A DNA stretch of 64,000 nt from Sanderia malayensis. Its lineage: Eukaryota > Cnidaria > Scyphozoa > Semaeostomeae > Pelagiidae. A program made the position numbers and the translations under genes. The stretch covers positions 5,332,001 to 5,396,000 of the forward strand of contig RQOL01000729.1 in NCBI GenBank assembly GCA_013076295.1. The letters run 5' to 3'. This document shows positions 58,510-64,000 of the stretch, in pieces; the first letter of the stretch is position 1; each line of letters begins with the position of its first letter. The notes under the pieces were generated by a model. It ran no database searches and had not been told where the DNA came from. It saw only the letters and a list, made by a program, of their open reading frames with translations.

Positions 58510-59505
58510 TCAATCATTCTTTCTTTTCCTTTTTTTCGTCGACTCATTCAAAAATTGCATTAATTCATCCAATGTTTCTTCATCTACGTCACTATCCCAC
58601 TTTCGTTTCATTGGCTCTTTTTCAAACACATCTACTATGTCTTCTTCTACCACTTCCTCATCGAACATTTGATCAATTATCTCTCTATCTGGTACTATTT
58701 CTGCATATACGATCTCTTTCATCACAGACGTTACTTGCCTTCGTTCGACTTCTGAATACTTTCTATTCAAAATGGCATTAATGTCCGTGATTTTTTTTTG
58801 AATCAAGGATTCTTGCTTCATTTCATTTCCTACTCTCTCTACATCCTCCATTCTCATCCTTTGATCGTTTGCAGCCCCGATACTTGCAGAACGAATCACT
58901 AATAATTCTATTAGAGCTTCTTTTAAGTGTTTATCTAATACACTTCTCTCATCTATGTCCTCCTGATTCGTTTTGGCGTCTGTAAAATAGCGAACGTTGT
59001 TCATTTTTTGTAACAGTGCATTCGTTTCCACAATTTCAAAATCTGTATTTTGAAAAAAAAACTTCAATTTGCTCAATTGCGCATTGGTCGGAAAAAACAT
59101 CTTTGTACAAAATAAACTTGTATCATCCGCATCATTCTCTATCAGTTTTTTCTTCATATTTTTTTCATACTGTTCTAACATTGTCTTTACGTCCATCACC
59201 TTCTCCTTATTTCTTAATATGTCCTGAATTTCTTCAAACTCTCGTTCATACATACACATTCCAAACTTGCTCATAAAACTCTGAAATCCTAGTTGATATT
59301 TCAAACATGATTCACTAACTTGAATTTTCACTTTACGCTTACTTTCCCCATTGATAATATCCATCGCGCATTTCATCCATTCATACGGTAATATCAAGCA
59401 AATTGTTTGTTTTTCTTTTGTTGAAAACATATTCACATTCATCATCCCTTCCGTTTCAAAGGAACGTGTGTCCTGGGTTAATTTTTTTATCATCGGCATG
59501 GTCAT
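58510..59505 (-). CDS. Duplicated Polinton protein family, member 1 (331 aa)
   Basis: I chose the ATG at 59,505 by alignment with its paralogue at 63,435; a CGATATAAAG box lies about 45 bp upstream. The frame is intact. N-terminal residues (KKLTQDTRSFETEGMMNV; STKEKQTICLILPYEW) match the paralogue (KKFGEDSRSFQDEGMVNF; STDERKTICIVAPYQL). The middle is helical and coiled-coil-like. The C-terminus is acidic, ending in a basic NESTKKRKRKND, possibly a nuclear localisation signal. Function unknown. The gene converges with nothing and reads in line with its neighbours. Confidence 0.6.
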   Translation of the reverse strand: MTMPMIKKLTQDTRSFETEGMMNVNMFSTKEKQTICLILPYEWMKCAMDIINGESKRKVKIQVSESCLKYQLGFQSFMSKFGMCMYEREFEEIQDILRNKEKVMDVKTMLEQYEKNMKKKLIENDADDTSLFCTKMFFPTNAQLSKLKFFFQNTDFEIVETNALLQKMNNVRYFTDAKTNQEDIDERSVLDKHLKEALIELLVIRSASIGAANDQRMRMEDVERVGNEMKQESLIQKKITDINAILNRKYSEVERRQVTSVMKEIVYAEIVPDREIIDQMFDEEVVEEDIVDVFEKEPMKRKWDSDVDEETLDELMQFLNESTKKRKRKND

Positions 59506-59634
59506 CTTCTGTAAATATGTTTTATCATTTCTTTTTTTTTCATTACCTTTATATCGGTTGACGCTTGATAAATACACATTTTTTATTTTTTCATCATTTT
59601 CATCAATACTTCAAATATCTCATTATTTCACAAC

Positions 59635-60369
59635 TCATACTCTTTCATCTGGTTTACATTTTAATCCACAAAGCTCTATCTTGTTTAATAACTCTTTTAC
59701 TGTCGCCTCCTTTTTCTTTTTCAACAACCATTTAGTAACTATATCAAACATTACCGATTCCGTCAATCCCAACATGCATCTACTTTTAAATGATATCATA
59801 TCATTACACCTTACACTTCCATCTTCCTCATCTTGTAACATATAGAAAAAGCGCATTTGTTCATCACATGGGTTCAAAAAATATACTTCACTTATTACAA
59901 CATCAAAAATCGAAAACCAGAAATAAAATGGTTTTCTCATGACATATGTCTCTCTAAATGTTTTCAATGACATCGCTAATTCATTAAAGGCGATACTACT
60001 TCTCTTATCGTACTTGCCAATGCTTTTTGCTACATTACTGATAAGAAGTTCAATGTCCTCATATTCCAGTCTTTCATTGTGGACTCGATTCCATTCTCTT
60101 ATGATCATGTAGATGATCATCACAACATCTCTGCCACTTCTTTCTACTATATCGTCCAATGATGTTGATGTTTCTTTCCACGCGATTGCATCATACAGTG
60201 CTGTAATATCATATTTACCGACATGCACTATGGACATCACTTGTTTGTACCCTAGATACAATTCACCATCATAACTTCCTTCCACTTCTCGCCAAAACAC
60301 AGGTTCATTTATTTCGATCGCTTCTTGAACAGGCGAACACCCTAACGGATTTGCTGGGCAATCATCCAT
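59635..60369 (-). CDS. Polinton protein, 244 aa, unknown
   Basis: The ATG at 60,369 (MDDCPANPLGCSPVQEA) opens 244 intact codons. The centre has a hydrophobic helix (DVVMIIYMIIREW) and an aromatic stretch (RKPFYFWFSIFDVVISEVYF). A GGTATAAAAGG TATA box lies near 60,422-60,432. It resembles no family I recognise. Confidence 0.55.
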   Translation of the reverse strand: MDDCPANPLGCSPVQEAIEINEPVFWREVEGSYDGELYLGYKQVMSIVHVGKYDITALYDAIAWKETSTSLDDIVERSGRDVVMIIYMIIREWNRVHNERLEYEDIELLISNVAKSIGKYDKRSSIAFNELAMSLKTFRETYVMRKPFYFWFSIFDVVISEVYFLNPCDEQMRFFYMLQDEEDGSVRCNDMISFKSRCMLGLTESVMFDIVTKWLLKKKKEATVKELLNKIELCGLKCKPDERV

Positions 60370-60459
60370 CCTTCTTTCTTCGTTTCTTCTACTACACTAC
60401 TTCTCTCTTGTATGACAATTCCTTTTATACCTTTCTGCAACCCTCATACATTGTTGTAC

Positions 60460-60771
60460 TCATATATCCGCACGTCTGCACCATATATTTACATACACAC
60501 TATCTCGTGCATACTCTGGATCCACTAACAGTGCTATATATAACTCACCCTTGTTATCAAGGTGCATCTGTGCACCCCTTATCAACCACATGCTATTTTC
60601 CAACCCAACTTTTTCCTTTTCTCTTGTTGATGGTCTCTTTATTTCTATCTGGCTTAACCCTCCCATTCCATTATTCTGCTGCCATAATTCTGGACATTCG
60701 CTCTCAACCCAACGAACACCGTCATATAATGCAAATGTATCCTCTGCAGACGATGGAAAACTCCCGAGCAT
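60460..60771 (-). CDS. Polinton small protein, 103 aa, unknown
   Basis: The ATG at 60,771 gives 103 intact codons (MLGSFPSSAEDTFALYDG ... VNIWCRRADI). The motif-like segment GELYIALLVDPEYARDSVYV loosely resembles GELLYAVVYYARYEISGRDL in the next gene upstream on this strand (61,170-61,440), so the two may be diverged duplicates. Confidence 0.5.
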   Translation of the reverse strand: MLGSFPSSAEDTFALYDGVRWVESECPELWQQNNGMGGLSQIEIKRPSTREKEKVGLENSMWLIRGAQMHLDNKGELYIALLVDPEYARDSVYVNIWCRRADI

Positions 60772-61169
60772 ACATCAAAATACCTCTGCCATCCTTGATA
60801 GTTTCTGTTTAATTTATTTTCGCGCTATCATAACACAGAAACACAGAAATAGGTACACCATTCATTTTGTCTTCTTTTTATATTTCATATATATATATCA
60901 ACTAAATTATATTAACATCTCACACATTATATTTATCCACATAACCTATCAATCATTTATCGTTCTGTTTCTTGATTGGTTCTAGCCTTTAACTACAAAT
61001 CAATGTTAGCGTCCTTTCATGCTTTCGTGCACAGGGCTACAAAGAGCACATTTCCTTTAACAAACGTAGTATTTAACAACATGCCCTGTATAACTCCAGC
61101 AGGCATTATTTGATCACCTTCAGAAAATACGTTCCACTTTCCGCAGTCGCAAACCATTCGTCTGGTGTG
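60772..61169. other. Spacer with promoter elements
   Basis: Contains CCTATCAATCATTT (60,948-60,961) and ATATATATAT/TATAAAAAG boxes (60,870-60,897), which together look like the promoter of the 103-aa gene. No gene is seen in 60,980-61,169. Confidence 0.45.
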
Positions 61170-61440
61170 TTAGGCCTCAACACCGTCTTTCCTCGGATCA
61201 TCAACTTTCCACGCTTCAGGTGCATATAAATTTACATCTTTACCTGATTGATCATACACTGAAATTCTCCCGAAGATTTTCGGTCTCCCTCTTTCAAACG
61301 TATAACGCAGAGTTTCCAACGACCTTATCAGATCACGCCCAGATATTTCATATCTAGCGTAATAGACGACAGCATACAATAATTCTCCAGTGAGTTTCTC
61401 TCCTTTCAAACAACACCCGCTTGCAGGCAGGGTGATCTGA
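61170..61440 (-). pseudogene. Small Polinton gene without a clear start
   Basis: A frame of about 90 codons ending at 61,170 (...KGEKLTGELLYAVVYYARYEI ... VDDPRKDGVEA) has no ATG; it opens after a TAG near 61,440. A GTATAAAAGG box (61,455-61,465) and two TGATTGA-type motifs (61,487-61,520) lie upstream, so it was a separate gene whose start codon has been lost or mutated. Unknown function. Confidence 0.4.
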
Positions 61441-61516
61441 TTCTATTCTTCTTCCTTTTATACTCTAGCTTCTTTATACTGTACGTGATTGACATATTAT
61501 TCGTTTTGACTATCAA

Positions 61517-62044
61517 TCACTTACTTATTTTCCCTCCCACCCACCTTTTTTGATACTCTCTACATACACTAATAAACTCTTTTTGATCATGCCAAATTTT
61601 CACTTCTTCTGACAGGAAAAAATATATTAATTTCGCTACTCGTCCATTGCTGTCTGCGAAAGGGTGAATCCACAAAAATTTCATTATAAACTCAAGCGGT
61701 CGTATCATTTTCTGTTGTCCTGCGAGACTTTGCAATTCTAACTCAATTTGATCTGGATGACAGTACACTATCTCTTCCCCTTCAAATACAGCACATCGTT
61801 CATTTCATGAAACCTCCGAACTCGTTTCATTTCCCATCACATACGCATGCAATTCTTTTATCATATCTACATCTATCCATTTTTTATACTCCAAACAGGT
61901 TTTCAAAAAAATGAACGCGCTTTTCAAATCTGTACTTTCATCTTCTGTTCTGCATATACTTTTCAACATTTCCCCTTCTCCGCCAAGCAATTCCATAGAG
62001 TTCAACACAATAACACAACATTTGATACTTTTTTCACTAACCAT
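61517..62044 (-). pseudogene. Fic-domain protein, single in-frame stop
   Basis: The ATG is at 62,044. The frame has one TGA (61,805-61,807) and otherwise runs 175 codons to 61,517. The second half has the Fic signature FLWIHPFADSNGRVAKLI (canonical HPFx[DE]GN[GK]RxxR). The catalytic His is kept, Gly is replaced by Ser, and the last Arg by Lys. The first half has the helices expected before the motif (DVDMIKELHAYVMG), and the flap-like segment near YCHPDQIELEL is present. Fic enzymes transfer AMP or other groups from nucleotides to target proteins. A Fic gene is not part of the core Polinton set and may act on host proteins; this is inference. Confidence 0.8.
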
Positions 62045-62074
62045 TTCATATCACATACTTATATACATTTTTTT

Positions 62075-62265
62075 TTCTCAAATTATTTTTAAATCTATCA
62101 GCATTACTTTGTTTTCACTCACAATCCGATGAATCCGAGAATGAGTCTGATGATGATGATAGTCGCAGAGCCCTGTCTCGTTGCATTAGTTTCAGAAAAT
62201 TTGCCCCTTTTCCACTCGTTCTAAACTTGTAGGTGCTTTTTTTCACTAACCATTTCATATTTCTC
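62075..62265 (-). repeat. Partial tandem duplication of the end of the next gene
   Basis: The segment 62,080-62,235 repeats 62,264-62,430: the spacer TTCTCAAATTATTTTTAAATC and the last codons with the SSSSDSSSDSSDCE-type tail and NFLKLMQQDRALRLS. The duplicate is a dead 3' fragment left downstream of the intact gene. Confidence 0.8.
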
Positions 62266-62313
62266 AAATTATTTTTAAATCTACCGGCATTACTTTACAG
62301 AGTCATTTTGTTT

Positions 62314-63435
62314 TCACTCACAATCCGACGAATCCGAGGATGAGTCTGATGATGATGATAGTCGCAGAGCTCTGTCTTGTTGCATTAGTTTCAGAAAATT
62401 CGCTCCTTTTCCACTTGTTCTAAACTTCTGATTCGCAGTCTGATTCTTTCTGCTTTCGTCTACCTCAGGCGTTGAGGGTGGAGGAGCTGGTGGGTCATTC
62501 GGAAAAACGATATCACTTACACTAAACTCTTCGAAGACCCCTGTTGGGGGTATCGGTTCATTCATCGGTAATATGTCATCGAATATATTCGATATAGCAT
62601 TGTCGGCTTCATTCACATCATCTGACACCACAACTTCATCCACTACAAACGAGCTCGGGTTGACTTCTGTTTCAAAGTTCTTCATTGATTTCGCGGGAAC
62701 TCTCGGTACACTTCTCGAAACAGGTTTTATCTTCGCAATATTACTAAGTGTTTTTAATTTACACTTTGCATGTTCGGCTGGTCTCCTTCGTGGATCCTTT
62801 GGTTTTTCATTAATCGCCTTTACTTCCTTTGTTTCACGTGGTTTTTCTACTTTTACTCGTTTACTTACAAGATCATTAACTACCGATTTTATCTCACTCT
62901 TCTTCTTAATTTTTCCTACTACAGCTTGCTCTATTTTACCATCATCTACTTTATGGCTGATGACATCAAAGTCCGTAGTTACATAAAAATGCTTCATTTT
63001 TTCTACCTGACTAACATTCGGATACATAATTCTAATAAGACACATTTGCATTTCTGTAAATCCCTTCTTTTTCATACACGTTAATAATTCGTTACGATAA
63101 AATCTCATAAGTTGTTCCTCATCCCGTTTTTCCTTATTATAAAAGCTTAGAATGTTCATTATATCTTTTACTTTTAACACATATGTTAAATTAACAAATT
63201 GATCTATGAAAACAGTAAATCCCATTTTAACTCTAAGCTCTAAAACTGACTTCTTAATTTTAACTGGAAATGATAGTTCACCTTGGATAATTTCTGCAAT
63301 CACATTTGTCAATTGATACGGTGCCACTATGCAGATAGTCTTTCGTTCATCTGTTGAATATTCTGCGAAGTTCACCATGCCTTCGTCTTGAAAGCTTCGG
63401 CTGTCTTCACCAAATTTCTTCATCAACAGCATCAT
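62314..63435 (-). CDS. Duplicated Polinton protein family, member 2 (373 aa)
   Basis: The ATG at 63,435 opens 373 intact codons. The N-terminal 180 residues are homologous to the gene at 58,510-59,505 (SRSFQDEGMVNF, KTICIVAPYQL, and IRIMYPNVSQVEKMKHFY against TKMFFPTNAQLSKLKFFF). The rest is unrelated. A basic middle (KPKDPRRRPAEHAKCKLK) is followed by a proline-rich stretch (FPNDPPAPPPSTPEVDE) and a serine/aspartate tail. Function unknown; it is the last gene before the right end. Confidence 0.6.
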   Translation of the reverse strand: MMLLMKKFGEDSRSFQDEGMVNFAEYSTDERKTICIVAPYQLTNVIAEIIQGELSFPVKIKKSVLELRVKMGFTVFIDQFVNLTYVLKVKDIMNILSFYNKEKRDEEQLMRFYRNELLTCMKKKGFTEMQMCLIRIMYPNVSQVEKMKHFYVTTDFDVISHKVDDGKIEQAVVGKIKKKSEIKSVVNDLVSKRVKVEKPRETKEVKAINEKPKDPRRRPAEHAKCKLKTLSNIAKIKPVSRSVPRVPAKSMKNFETEVNPSSFVVDEVVVSDDVNEADNAISNIFDDILPMNEPIPPTGVFEEFSVSDIVFPNDPPAPPPSTPEVDESRKNQTANQKFRTSGKGANFLKLMQQDRALRLSSSSDSSSDSSDCE

Positions 63436-63529
63436 ACGTCCTCTTTCCTTCGCATGCGAAGTTTATCTGATCGGTTCACGCTCATACTCGCTTATTTATG
63501 TGCTTTTTACAATTGTTGTCTCCATTGTC

Positions 63530-63900
63530 TGACATGGTATGATTTCAAAGTCCACATCTCCTTTGTCCGACATGGTATGATTTCAAAGTCCACATCTCCT
63601 TTGTCCGACATGGTATGATTTCAAAGTCCACATCTCCTTTGTCCGACATGGTTTGATTTCAAAGTCCACATCTCCTTTGTCTGATATGGTATGATTTCAA
63701 AGTCCACATCTCCTTTGTCCGACATGGTATGATTTCAAAGTCCACATCTCCTTTGTCTGACATGGTATGATTTCAAAGTTCACATCTCCTTTGCCCGACA
63801 TGGTATGATTTCAAAGTTCACATCTCCTTTTTCTGGCATGGTACGATTTCAAAGTTCACATCTCCTTTTTGTCTGAAATGGCACGATGTCAAAATCCACC
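63530..63900. repeat. 39-bp minisatellite near the right end
   Basis: About nine units of 39 bp (TGTCCGACATGGTATGATTT and CAAAGTCCACATCTCCTT). The units become more diverged towards 63,900. They lie between the last gene and the window end (63,901-64,000, no gene), where a Polinton terminal inverted repeat would be expected; such repeats often include minisatellites. The left counterpart is missing, so this cannot be confirmed here. Confidence 0.85.
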
Positions 63901-64000
63901 TGTCCTTTGTCCTCCTTCCAGATTATTGACATTTTGACCGGGTCATCGTGTCCTTATTTGTAACATCACCTGCTCATTATTCGATCCGAATTTTCACGTG

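Larger units (their letters stand above)
34673..64000. mobile_element. Polinton/Maverick, large, left terminus lost
   Basis: Hallmark genes are all present: retroviral-type integrase, double-jelly-roll capsid protein, adenain-like protease, A32-type packaging ATPase and family B DNA polymerase. Genes on the left point right (34.7-46.0 kb) and those on the right point left (46.2-63.4 kb). The left terminal inverted repeat is missing because the Helitron 5' end abuts coding sequence at 34,673. The right terminus is not recognised within the window, unless the 39-bp repeats near 63,530-63,900 belong to it. Nested insertions are a Helitron at 41,592-43,126, a LINE at 48,545-49,768 and a LINE tail at about 51,735-51,935. 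Nearly every hallmark gene carries stops or frameshifts. Confidence 0.9.

Overview
The window is eukaryotic and almost certainly from an animal. It is AT-rich, has spliceosomal introns, and consists nearly wholly of mobile DNA: Helitrons (rolling-circle transposons), one very large Polinton/Maverick (virus-like transposon) and two LINE insertions. I see no ordinary host gene, tRNA, rRNA or CRISPR. The species cannot be read from the sequence; a marine invertebrate is a guess from the element mix.

Helitron half (1-34,672). Elements of one family share a 5' end TCTAATATATATATTCT followed by CACGTGATG. They share a GC-rich 3' hairpin ending in CTAG, and they insert between A and T. From the left come a 3' part of one element (1-1,476), a complete 3.6-kb non-autonomous element (1,477-5,038), and two long autonomous copies lying tail to tail (5,039 to about 17,610 on +; 32,702 to about 17,635 on -). 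Each long copy holds a 5' block, TAG/TATG microsatellites, a 114-bp satellite, a small spliced gene of unknown function preceded by tandem exon-like repeats, and a five-exon Rep/helicase gene. Together the copies form a roughly 25-kb imperfect palindrome. Both Rep/helicase genes are broken, by different lesions; the small gene stays open in both.

A tandem duplication of about 1.97 kb (31,125-35,063) copied the junction between the second Helitron and the left end of the Polinton.

Polinton half (34,673-64,000). The + strand carries a coiled-coil/acidic gene, a retroviral-type integrase, virion-type proteins, a split basic protein, a double-jelly-roll major capsid protein and an adenain-like protease. 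The - strand carries a protein-primed-type DNA polymerase B (with an intron, a LINE insertion and a LINE fragment), several basic or unknown proteins, the packaging ATPase, a duplicated gene family and a Fic-domain gene. The integrase, capsid, protease, polymerase and ATPase genes all have stops or frameshifts, so this copy is a dead but well-preserved fossil. Its span of over 28 kb, or about 26 kb without the nested insertions, is long for a Polinton. Its left terminus was replaced by a Helitron and its right end carries a 39-bp minisatellite. Many - strand genes share a promoter layout: a TGATTGACA-type motif, then a TATA box, then the start codon.
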